From assembly GCF_007747445.1 (NCBI RefSeq), contig NZ_CP036425.1, forward strand, positions 2,154,175 to 2,218,174: DNA of 64,000 bases. Direction: 5' to 3'. How positions within the stretch are numbered: position 1 is the stretch's first letter; each line of letters begins with the position of its first letter. This DNA comes from Poriferisphaera corsica (GTDB lineage Bacteria > Planctomycetota > Phycisphaerae > Phycisphaerales > Phycisphaeraceae). The position numbers were made by a program, and so were the translations under genes. This document shows positions 52,277-59,740 of this stretch, one piece after another. The notes beneath the pieces were generated by a model. That model was not told where the DNA came from and made no database searches. It was given only the letters and a program-made list of their open reading frames with translations.

Positions 52277-53140
52277 ATGACATCATTCAAACTAATTTTC
52301 GCCTGCATACTCTTCTGTATCTTCATGCTATGCATACCAGCCTCCGCCGCTGACGAGCCAATTAAATACACCACCAAATCCGATATTTTCTATCCCACAG
52401 ACGAGAACCCGACTGATTACCAAACACAGCTCTGTCGGCTTGATATCTACTATCCAACCAACAAAACTAATTTTCCCACTGTCATCTGGCTACACAGCGG
52501 CGGCCTCTACACCGGCAATAAATACATCCCCGGCGAACTCACCAACAAAGGCTTCGCTGTCGTAGCAGTTAACTACCGCTTACACCCCAAAGTCAAAGCC
52601 CCTGTTTATATCGAAGACGCCGCCGCAGCCGTGGCATGGGTCTTCAACAACATCACCCAATACGGTGGCAATCCCGACAAAATCTATCTCTCAGGCGCTT
52701 CCGCCGGAGGCTATCTCACCAGCATGATCGGCTTGGATAAACGCTGGCTCGCCAAACACAGCATAGACGCAAACCGTCTTGCCGCACTCATCCCCATCAC
52801 CGGACAAGCTATCACCCACTTCACCATTCGTAAAGAACGCGGCATACCAAACACACAACCACTCATCGATGACCTTGCCCCACTCTTCCATGTCCGTAAA
52901 GACGCACCACCCATGCTGCTCATTACAGGCGATCGTGACCTCGAACTCTTTGGCCGCTATGAAGAAAACGCCTATCTCCATCGCATGATGAAAATCGCTG
53001 GCCACACACAAACCAAACTCATCGAACAAGAATACTGCAATCACGGCCAAGTCGTCCCACCGTCATTCCCATTCATGATCCGTTTTATCAATGAACTTGA
53101 ACAATCTGCAGCGCAACATACAAAGCTTCAAAACGAGTAA
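52277..53140 (+). CDS. Exported alpha/beta-hydrolase (BD-FAE/carboxylesterase-like)
   Basis: 287 residues from ATG 52277, GGAG 6 nt upstream; the in-frame TTG 52271 is less likely. The signal peptide LIFACILFCIFMLCIPASA is followed by DIYYPTNKTNFPTVIWLHSGG (the oxyanion HxGG is HSGG here), AVVAVNYRLHPKVKAPVYIE, AAAVAWVFNNITQYGGNPDK, the nucleophile elbow YLSGASAGGYLTSMIG, LLITGDRDLELFGRYEENAY (acid) and the catalytic His in YCNHGQV. This set fits the carbohydrate-esterase-like hormone-sensitive-lipase/BD-FAE family. The substrate is unknown. It lies behind the palindrome at 52233-52268 and ends at a terminator. Confidence 0.85.
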   Translation: MTSFKLIFACILFCIFMLCIPASAADEPIKYTTKSDIFYPTDENPTDYQTQLCRLDIYYPTNKTNFPTVIWLHSGGLYTGNKYIPGELTNKGFAVVAVNYRLHPKVKAPVYIEDAAAAVAWVFNNITQYGGNPDKIYLSGASAGGYLTSMIGLDKRWLAKHSIDANRLAALIPITGQAITHFTIRKERGIPNTQPLIDDLAPLFHVRKDAPPMLLITGDRDLELFGRYEENAYLHRMMKIAGHTQTKLIEQEYCNHGQVVPPSFPFMIRFINELEQSAAQHTKLQNE

Positions 53141-53241
53141 ATGCCAGCAAGCACGCTCCGCAATCACACAGAACACAGTAAATCTTTTCGCCATACATTT
53201 TGAAGTAAAACATAAAACCCGTACATAATCCCCCCCTCGAG

Positions 53242-53271
53242 AAGGTGATGTTCCACACATCACCTTTTCTT
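53242..53271 (+). terminator. Terminator of the esterase gene
   Basis: AAGGTGATG (53242-53250), 7-nt loop, CATCACCTT (53258-53266), then TTCTTTTT. Confidence 0.92.
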
Positions 53272-53370
53272 TTTACTCAATATCAAAATAATCTTCACAA
53301 GCCCAATTTCTAATACCCGGAGATCACGCGCAGTGTTTTTTACATCGCATGACCTTCTCTCAGTATCTAT

Positions 53371-53405
53371 AAAAAAAGAACCGACCCTTTCGAGCCGGTT
53401 CTTTT
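53371..53405 (-). terminator. Terminator of rpsA (bidirectional form)
   Basis: AAAAGAACCG (53374-53383) pairs with CGGTTCTTTT (53396-53405); on the minus strand the stem is followed by at least seven T. Confidence 0.9.
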
Positions 53406-53429
53406 AATTTTTGCAGTTCTAAGCGTTGC

Positions 53430-55220
53430 TTAGTTGCCGCCACCGAAAGTAATCTTGTCGGTGCCGAGGTGACCAAGGTCGTCGCCCAGACCACCGATGC
53501 CGCCTGCACCGCTGTCTGCTGCTCCGCCCTTGCTGCCGCCTTCTGCTTTCTCTGCAGCTGCTTCCTGATCGGAAGTCCACTGAGCACGCTTGAGCGAGAG
53601 ACCAATCTTGCGCTCGTCGAGGTCGACTCGCAAGATCTTGACTTCCACGTCCTGGCCAACCTGGACAACGTCCTGTGGGTTTTCGACCTTGTGGTCTGCC
53701 AGTTCGGAGATATGAAGCAGGCCTTCGAGATCTTCTTCCAACTCGACGAATACGCCGAAGTTGGTGATCTTCGTAACCTTACCCTGCACGATCATACCAG
53801 GCTGGTAGTGTGTAGGAATCGCTTCTAACCATGGGTCTTCGGTCATCTGCTTCAGGCCCAGAGCAACACGTTGCTTCTCTTGGTCCACTTCGAGAACGAT
53901 ACACTTGATGGTTTCGCCCTTCTTGAGCATTTCGTTTGGATGCGAAAGCTTCTTGGTCCATGAGAGGTCGGAAACGTGGAGCAAACCATCGATGCCTGGC
54001 TCGATTTCGATGAACGCACCGTATGATGCGAGATTGCGAACCTTGCCTTCGACGATCGTACCTGGAGGATATTTCTCGGCCACGAGTTCCCAAGGATTGA
54101 CCTCGGTCTGCTTCATGCCCAAGCTGATTTCCTGCTTGTCCTTGTTGATGTCCAAGACAACGACTTCGACTTCTTCGCCGATCGAAACCATCTCTGATGG
54201 GTGGTTGATGCGACGCGTCCATGACATCTCGGAGATGTGTACGAGACCTTCGACACCTTCTTCGAGCTTGACGAATGCACCGTAGGACATGATGTTCGTG
54301 ACTGTGCCGCGAATACGTGTGTTCTGTGGGTACTTCTGCTCGATGTCTTCCCAAGGTGAAGCATCTTTCTGCTTCAGGCCGAGAGCGATCTTTTCCTTGT
54401 CGTAGTCGATGGACAGAACCTTGACTTCGATCTTCTCGTCGAGCTTGACGATGTCCGAAGGATGGTTCACGCGGCCCCAAGACATATCGGTGATATGCAG
54501 GAGACCGTCGATGCCGCCGAGGTCGACGAATGCACCGAAGTCCGCAATGTTCTTGACCATACCGCTGACCAGATCGCCTTCTTTGATATCTGAAAGAAGC
54601 TTCTGACGCTGTTCGGTACGACGCTCTTCGATGAGCTTACGACGACTGATGACGATGTTACGACGTTGCTCGTCGATCTTAAGGATCTGAGCTTCGATCG
54701 TTTCGCCGATGAAGATGCCGATGTCAGCAGGACGACGGATATCAACCTGTGAAGCAGGCAGGAAGACTGGCACGCCGATGTCGACGAGCAAGCCACCCTT
54801 GATTTTCCGCATGACCTTACCGTCAACAGTATCGCCTTCGTCTTTTTCTGTGATGATGCGTTCCCAGCCACGGATGCGATCCGCTTTACGCTTGGATAGC
54901 TGCACCATGCCGTCATCGCCTTCGACTTCTTCGAGAAGCACTTCGACGGTGTCGCCAACTTCAACGTCAGCCGCGTCATCGAATTCGTTCTTGTCCAGAA
55001 CGCCTTCAGACTTGAGGCCAACTTCAACGAGGAAGTCGTCGCCAGCGTAACCGATGATTTTGCCTTGAAGGATTGTGCCCGGCTTGAAATCGCCGATCTG
55101 ACCTTCAATCAAACCTTCCATATCGCCGTCAGCAACCGCTGAGCCGAATTCGGCAGCCAGCAGGTCAAATGCTTCGGTTTCTTCGATAGAAAGTGAGGAG
55201 ATGAGACTCTGATTAACCAT
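53430..55220 (-). CDS. rpsA: 30S ribosomal protein S1
   Basis: 596 residues with six S1 (OB-fold) repeats, approximately 48-115, 132-205, 220-290, 305-375, 392-462 and 478-548. The conserved repeat forms are visible, e.g. GMVKNIADFGAFVDLGGIDG, GTVTNIMSYGAFVKLEEGVE, GKVRNLASYGAFIEIEPGID and GKVTKITNFGVFVELEEDLE, each followed by GLxHxSxxS/xxW. S1 unwinds and holds mRNA on the 30S subunit. The C-terminus has a Glu/Gln/Ala stretch and a Gly-rich tail (GSKGGAADSGAGGIGGLGDD), not found in E. coli S1. It has an AAGGGA site before the ATG and a leader of about 150 nt with hairpins. Monocistronic, terminator at 53371. Confidence 0.96.
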   Translation of the reverse strand: MVNQSLISSLSIEETEAFDLLAAEFGSAVADGDMEGLIEGQIGDFKPGTILQGKIIGYAGDDFLVEVGLKSEGVLDKNEFDDAADVEVGDTVEVLLEEVEGDDGMVQLSKRKADRIRGWERIITEKDEGDTVDGKVMRKIKGGLLVDIGVPVFLPASQVDIRRPADIGIFIGETIEAQILKIDEQRRNIVISRRKLIEERRTEQRQKLLSDIKEGDLVSGMVKNIADFGAFVDLGGIDGLLHITDMSWGRVNHPSDIVKLDEKIEVKVLSIDYDKEKIALGLKQKDASPWEDIEQKYPQNTRIRGTVTNIMSYGAFVKLEEGVEGLVHISEMSWTRRINHPSEMVSIGEEVEVVVLDINKDKQEISLGMKQTEVNPWELVAEKYPPGTIVEGKVRNLASYGAFIEIEPGIDGLLHVSDLSWTKKLSHPNEMLKKGETIKCIVLEVDQEKQRVALGLKQMTEDPWLEAIPTHYQPGMIVQGKVTKITNFGVFVELEEDLEGLLHISELADHKVENPQDVVQVGQDVEVKILRVDLDERKIGLSLKRAQWTSDQEAAAEKAEGGSKGGAADSGAGGIGGLGDDLGHLGTDKITFGGGN

Positions 55221-55324
55221 GTAAAATTGTTCCCTTACATTTATAACTTACCCGGCAACGGCAACTTACCGCTGACAACATTCGGGTCGCCCGTCGGGTA
55301 TGACGAGCCTTGCCTGCAGTCAGG

Positions 55325-55380
55325 TTGATACAACACGTATCAATAAATCCAGCTGCAAATCAGTTGAATCGGACATTATA
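55325..55380 (-). promoter_or_regulatory. rpsA promoter and leader hairpin
   Basis: TATAAT on the minus strand at 55375-55380 with a weak TGGCAA 16 nt upstream; the predicted start is at about 55368, giving a leader of roughly 148 nt. Within it TTGATAC-GTGTT-GTATCAA (55325-55343) is a perfect 7-bp hairpin, followed by CCTG-ACTG-CAGG. Confidence 0.6.
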
Positions 55381-55475
55381 CACCCCTTCGTCCAGCTTGC
55401 CAGCCGATGAGGGGGGTTAATGAAATTTATATCGTCTTTATTTTCAACGAATTGTACGATTGTCTGTCGTTTGTA

Positions 55476-56252
55476 TTAAACCGTTGCGCCGTTACGATCT
55501 TTGACATAACTCACTGCGTTAATAAAGAACTGTAAACCCGCTGGTGTATTGGATTTAACTTCTTCACTCTGGCGTGTCCACTGGGGGTGGTTCGTCGCAT
55601 CGATATAGCGTTCGGGGTGAGGCATGAGCCCGAGGATGAGGCCGGTTGGATCACAGATACCCGCGATGTTGTCGACGGAGCCGTTGGGGTTATCGTTTTG
55701 CGGATAGCGGATTGCAACTTGTTTATTAGCCTTGAGTTGCGCGATAATGTTGTCGTTCTCCGTGACAAAGCGGCCTTCACCGTGAGCGATTGGAAGTTCA
55801 AAGCTGGTTAGGCCTTGCGTCCAGATGCATTTGGTTTGGGAATCAACTTCTTGGCCGACCCAACGGTCGAGGAAGCGTGGATTGGTATTGTCGGCGAGTG
55901 TGACGGTTTGGACGGCTGCGTGCGGGTCGGGAAGCAGGCCGAGCTTGACGAGAACCTGGAAGCCATTGCAGATACCGATCATGGGAACGCCGCGTTTGAC
56001 GGCATCTTGAAGCGGCTCTAAAAGCTGATGCTTCAAACGGTTAGCGAGAATTCGTCCGGCTGCAACGTCGTCGCCGTAGCTGAATCCGCCGGGGAAGCCG
56101 ATGATGTCGAAGCGGGCGATCTGATCGGGATTTTCGATGAGATCGTTGAGGTGGTGCGTCTCGGTTTCTGCACCAGCAAGCTGAAAAGCATGGGAGAGTT
56201 CGAGGTCACAATTGGTTCCCGCGGTACGAATAATCAGGGTTTTTGGCTTCAT
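55476..56252 (-). CDS. purQ: Phosphoribosylformylglycinamidine synthase subunit PurQ
   Basis: A class I glutamine amidotransferase that supplies ammonia to PurL in de novo purine synthesis. 258 residues from ATG 56252 (MKPKTLIIRTAGTNCD); the frame extends to 56339, but the extension is not family-like. The features are IIGFPGGFSYGDDVAAGRIL, the nucleophile Cys95 in IGICNGFQVL, PIAHGEGRFV and the catalytic His/Glu pair in GLMPHPERY. This is the three-subunit (PurS/Q/L) type; purS and purL are not in the window. TATCAT lies exactly 6 nt before the ATG and no Shine-Dalgarno is present. Confidence 0.95.
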   Translation of the reverse strand: MKPKTLIIRTAGTNCDLELSHAFQLAGAETETHHLNDLIENPDQIARFDIIGFPGGFSYGDDVAAGRILANRLKHQLLEPLQDAVKRGVPMIGICNGFQVLVKLGLLPDPHAAVQTVTLADNTNPRFLDRWVGQEVDSQTKCIWTQGLTSFELPIAHGEGRFVTENDNIIAQLKANKQVAIRYPQNDNPNGSVDNIAGICDPTGLILGLMPHPERYIDATNHPQWTRQSEEVKSNTPAGLQFFINAVSYVKDRNGATV

Positions 56253-56993
56253 GCGTACATGATAGCGGGGTTGAGGTTGGGGTGAAAATATGTCGCACAC
56301 AACTGAGCGTTGTCGTGGAATATGGGCAGGATGATGCATCTTGACTGTTGTTTCGATGTTCAGCGCAATCTGATGCTACTACATATATATGCGGAATGAA
56401 TTTGAGGTTTTTGTGCGCACGTTTTGTTTTGCAATTGGTGCTGAAACACCCTTCTATCCGCACACAAACGCGCTTCTGGAAATTCTTAGTTGTGCATGAT
56501 TAAGTTGTTACGTTTCTCGGACAACTGAAATTCAAGAAATGCACGTTTTGTATCGTTTTCGCACAGCATTTGCCAGTTTGAGTTCAAAATGAATCCATTT
56601 TGGCGAAAAAAAGGCTAACTTTTGATGGTTTGTAAATTTCGTGCGCGCAAAAGTGTGAAAATTGACAGGATCATTTGGCATTTTGCGTGATATGAATGTG
56701 TTTTAAGATTAATGCCAGGATATGCGTGAGGATCATGTGCTAATCATGCATAACACGTCAGTTTATTTGTAAGATTGATTTCGTATTGTTTGAAGTATCT
56801 AGAAAGCTTTGCAATACATTTCATACGTTAAGCATTTGATAGGCAACCATAACACATGTTGGCAGTTTGCTCTTTAAGGCATTACGACTGATTGCCTCAT
56901 TTGCTTACGTCACGATATCGTTCGTTATCCAAACGATACTTTTAGGGTTGATGCATTTGCACTTTTTAAGATTTTTAGGGAAGGGCATGAGCG
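56253..56993. other. 740-nt AT-rich non-coding interval
   Basis: No gene is supported. On the minus strand at 56259-56264, TATCAT, GTACGC, ATG is the putative leaderless purQ start. A 7-bp hairpin TATCGTT/AACGATA lies at 56916-56922 and 56932-56938, about 56 nt before the methyltransferase ATG. A short frame at 56867-57121 runs into that gene and is not convincing. The length and AT content suggest a relic or regulatory spacer. Confidence 0.5.
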
Positions 56994-57746
56994 ATGAGTT
57001 CTCACGAGTTGTATACCGATTTGTACGAGGAGCAAGGCTATCAACAGACGGTGGATTACGCTTCAGAGGTCATGATGCCTGCGGTATTGGATTTTTTACC
57101 CACGATAAATTCTGTGGTTGATTTTGGTTGCGGTAGTGGTATTTGGCTTTCAACTATTAAGCGCTTAGGTGTCCATGATGTTTTGGGATTAGATGGCGAC
57201 TGGGTGAAAGATGAATCACTTGAGATAGATGCTGAACAATTTCGCAGGGTGGATTTGGATCAGAAGATCACACTTGATGAACGTTATGATTTGGCCATTT
57301 CGCTTGAAGTTGGTGAACATATCAAGCCGGGCTCTGCTAAGGATTTCGTGGAGTCATTGGTGATGGCTTCGGATTTTGTGTTGTTTTCTGCAGCGATACC
57401 GGGACAAGGTGGACGGATGCATGTTAATGAGCAATGGCCGCGCTATTGGGCAGAGATTTTTGCTCAGTGGGATTATGTGCCTATAGATTTTCTACGGCCA
57501 ATGTTTTGGCATGATGATCAGATACCGTATTGGTACAGACAAAACATGTTGCTGTATGTGAAAAGGGAACGCTTTGGAGAATTAGATTTGCGGCGTGATC
57601 TGGATGTTATCACAGGTAAGCCGATGGATTTAGTGCATCCGTTGTGCTTCCAGCAGCATTATGGGCCTGTGAGTTTCAAGAAGCATGCGAAGGGTTTTTG
57701 CAAAGCGATCGTTGACAACCTGAAGCTCAAAATAAGATTTAAGTAA
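56994..57746 (+). CDS. Class I SAM-dependent methyltransferase
   Basis: 250 residues with a Rossmann-type SAM fold: motif I VVDFGCGSGIWLS (41-53), the acidic motif II VLGLDGDWV, a motif III region with RRVDLDQ and YDLAISLEVGEHIKPGSA (motif IV region), and LFSAAIPGQGGRMHVNEQWP downstream. The last feature, together with YWAEIFAQWDYVPIDFLRPM, is typical of methyltransferases next to surface-polysaccharide genes. The acceptor is unknown. ATG 56994 follows GGGAAGGG. The region is AT-richer than its neighbours and the next gene follows after 40 nt, so the two may form a transferred pair. Confidence 0.82.
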   Translation: MSSHELYTDLYEEQGYQQTVDYASEVMMPAVLDFLPTINSVVDFGCGSGIWLSTIKRLGVHDVLGLDGDWVKDESLEIDAEQFRRVDLDQKITLDERYDLAISLEVGEHIKPGSAKDFVESLVMASDFVLFSAAIPGQGGRMHVNEQWPRYWAEIFAQWDYVPIDFLRPMFWHDDQIPYWYRQNMLLYVKRERFGELDLRRDLDVITGKPMDLVHPLCFQQHYGPVSFKKHAKGFCKAIVDNLKLKIRFK

Positions 57747-57786
57747 GCAATCATGAATACATATGAGAAATATGTATGGTATAAAT

Positions 57787-58497
57787 ATGAATAAGCAATC
57801 AGAACATTTCGAGCTACTGCTCAAAAAATATATTCAAAGTGATTACGACGATGATAACGTCGCCTATGAAATATTGAATTTGTTTTTACGTGGTCTATCT
57901 AAACAACATTTGAAAGACATGTTCAAACAAGAGGGGAAATTAGGCGAATTGGCTGTATTTGTAGCCTCTGAGTTAGGAAGTACAGCGACTGAATTGGATG
58001 CGTATCTAGTTAAATACTTATCGCATTCAAAATCACGTGTAAGATTTGATGCTATTGATGCGTTAATGACCAAATTTACAATCAGAACTAGCCCTCAGTT
58101 TGTTATTCGTGTGCTCGAGAAGTTGTGTGATGATAACGAATATGTTCGAAAACGTGCGATGGATTATTTATGCGTTGTACCGAACGAAATAATCCGTCAA
58201 ACATATACATATTTACTCAACAAATCTTCTGAAGATACAGCACAAAAACATTTAGATGGTTTACGTTTGGTCGTCGAACATTCGAAAGAAATGGGTAGCC
58301 ATAAATTATGGGAACAGTGCGTGTCATCAAATGTGTTGCTTTCAAAGTATGCCGCGGCATGCATGGTAAGACATTATGGCAATACAGTATTTGAATTTGA
58401 AGAATATGATTTGGGATTACTAAATAGCGATCTGCAATTATTTATACAGAAAATATACAAAGAATTAAGTGTCTATCCATTGGATCTACCTATCTGA
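57787..58497 (+). CDS. HEAT-like helical-repeat protein, unknown
   Basis: 236 residues from ATG 57787 (MNKQSEHFELLLKKYIQSDY), preferred over the in-frame start at 57763. Almost entirely helical with repeated amphipathic pairs: YLSHSKSRVRFDAIDALMTK, VLEKLCDDNEYVRKRAMDYL and SSNVLLSKYAAACMVRHYG, the pattern of HEAT/armadillo-like repeats. No catalytic motif is visible. AT-rich codons and its place beside the methyltransferase suggest recent acquisition. The 3' end overlaps the convergent BFD-like gene by 12 nt. A function cannot be given. Confidence 0.6.
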   Translation: MNKQSEHFELLLKKYIQSDYDDDNVAYEILNLFLRGLSKQHLKDMFKQEGKLGELAVFVASELGSTATELDAYLVKYLSHSKSRVRFDAIDALMTKFTIRTSPQFVIRVLEKLCDDNEYVRKRAMDYLCVVPNEIIRQTYTYLLNKSSEDTAQKHLDGLRLVVEHSKEMGSHKLWEQCVSSNVLLSKYAAACMVRHYGNTVFEFEEYDLGLLNSDLQLFIQKIYKELSVYPLDLPI

Positions 58498-58776
58498 GGA
58501 ACTGGTAGAAGATGAGGGACGTTTCTTGTTTTTGCGATATGAGGCGCGGTTTTTGGCGTACTCTTCGGGGGAGAGTGAGAGGTCGGGATTGGGGTTGCCT
58601 TCAAGGGTTTGTTTGTGGAGATGTTTGAGGTAGGGGACGCACCAGCCGCAGCCTGTTCCGGCGGAAAGGCATTGGGAGATGAGGGACGCGACGGGTGGGC
58701 GTTCACGTTTACAGTAGTTTACGATCTTGCGTTTTGAAACGCGGTAGCAGAGGCAGACCTGGTCGTCGTCTTTCAT
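58486..58776 (-). CDS. BFD-like [2Fe-2S] ferredoxin
   Basis: 96 residues from ATG 58776 (MKDDDQVCLCYRVSKRKIVN). The four cysteines of the BFD-type [2Fe-2S] domain are C-x-C near residues 8-10 and C-x2-C in GTGCGWCVPYLKHL. Bacterioferritin-associated ferredoxins release iron from bacterioferritin or mediate electron transfer. The tail is long and Ser/Lys-rich (RKNKKRPSSSTSSSDR). No bacterioferritin gene is adjacent. TATGAT lies exactly 6 nt before the ATG, again the leaderless geometry. It is divergent from recR. Confidence 0.85.
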   Translation of the reverse strand: MKDDDQVCLCYRVSKRKIVNYCKRERPPVASLISQCLSAGTGCGWCVPYLKHLHKQTLEGNPNPDLSLSPEEYAKNRASYRKNKKRPSSSTSSSDR

Positions 58777-58782
58777 ACAGAC

Positions 58783-58788
58783 ATCATA
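58783..58788 (-). promoter_or_regulatory. -10-like TATGAT 6 nt before the BFD-like gene
   Basis: TATGAT, GTCTGT, ATG on the minus strand, with a TTACCA 18 nt upstream that may be the -35 element. Confidence 0.45.
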
Positions 58789-58882
58789 GCTGGTAAAGGC
58801 GGAAGTTGGTAAGGGTGAGGTGATGGGGTGGAACCCTTGGTTTGGGGGGCGTGGTGGGATGAATTGAGCTAGAATGTGGGGC

Positions 58883-59488
58883 ATGGGAAAAACGGAAAAC
58901 AAGCGAGCGTTTGAGGTGTTGATGGACGAGCTGCGAAAGCTGCCGGGGATCGGTACGCGTTCGGCGGAGAGGATTGCGTTTTATCTGTTGAGGGAGCCTG
59001 CGGAGTCGAGTTTTGGGCTGGCGGATGCGATTCGGAAGTTTAAGACGGACTTGAAGGTATGTGGTGTGTGCGGGAATGTGAGTGAGGTTGACCCATGTCC
59101 GATATGCCGAGATGGAAGCCGGGAGAAGGGTGTGGTTTTGGTGGTGGAGCAACCGAGTGATATTGCGATGCTGGAACAGACGGGGAGTTACAAGGGGATG
59201 TATCACGTGTTGATGGGGAGGTTGGCGCCGCTGGATGGGATTGAGGCGGGTGATCTGAATATTGAGCCGCTATTAGAGCGGGTCAGAAGTGGGGGTGTGG
59301 AGGAGGTGATTTTGGGGATGAATCCGACATTGGAAGGGGATGGGACGGCGATGTATCTGGCTGAATCGCTGGAGACGATGGGGGTAAAGGTCACGAGGTT
59401 AGCAAGGGGGATGCCTGCGGGCTCGGTGCTTGCGGGGCTATCCAAGACGGTGTTGTCGGATGCGATCCAGTCAAGAAGCAGGGTTTAG
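58883..59488 (+). CDS. recR: Recombination protein RecR
   Basis: 201 residues from ATG 58883 (MGKTENKRAFEVLMDELRKL). RecR loads RecA with RecF/RecO at gaps and breaks. The helix-hairpin-helix LPGIGTRSAERIAFYLL, the C4 zinc finger CGVCGNVSEVDPCPICRD and the Toprim domain VVLVVEQPSDIAMLEQTGSY ... HVLMGRLAPLDGIEAGDLN are complete. The upstream in-frame ATG 58874 overlaps TAGAAT (58870-58875), a possible -10 box 7 nt before ATG 58883. Divergent from the BFD-like gene; rpoN follows after 225 nt. Confidence 0.95.
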   Translation: MGKTENKRAFEVLMDELRKLPGIGTRSAERIAFYLLREPAESSFGLADAIRKFKTDLKVCGVCGNVSEVDPCPICRDGSREKGVVLVVEQPSDIAMLEQTGSYKGMYHVLMGRLAPLDGIEAGDLNIEPLLERVRSGGVEEVILGMNPTLEGDGTAMYLAESLETMGVKVTRLARGMPAGSVLAGLSKTVLSDAIQSRSRV

Positions 59489-59740
59489 CATGGATAGGTA
59501 GGGGCTTATGCTATTGCGGGGTACGAACGAGGGTTGAAAACGTTTTGTTTATGTGTGCGGTTTACGAAGTAGATATAATCAGATGACATAAGGGGATAGG
59601 CTTAGGGAGGATATAAAGGGGTGGTATTGGGATCGGCTGCTGACGGATTGGTGGCTGAATGGGATTTGAATCAGTAGTGCATCGGGTTGTCAGGTTGAGT
59701 GTCTGGCAGGCAGATGACGGGTTTGAGGAAATGCCTGAAT

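Noticed and set aside
56867-57121. 84-codon ORF upstream of and overlapping the methyltransferase
   Set aside because: It overlaps the well-supported methyltransferase in another frame and has no ribosome-binding site or recognisable pattern.
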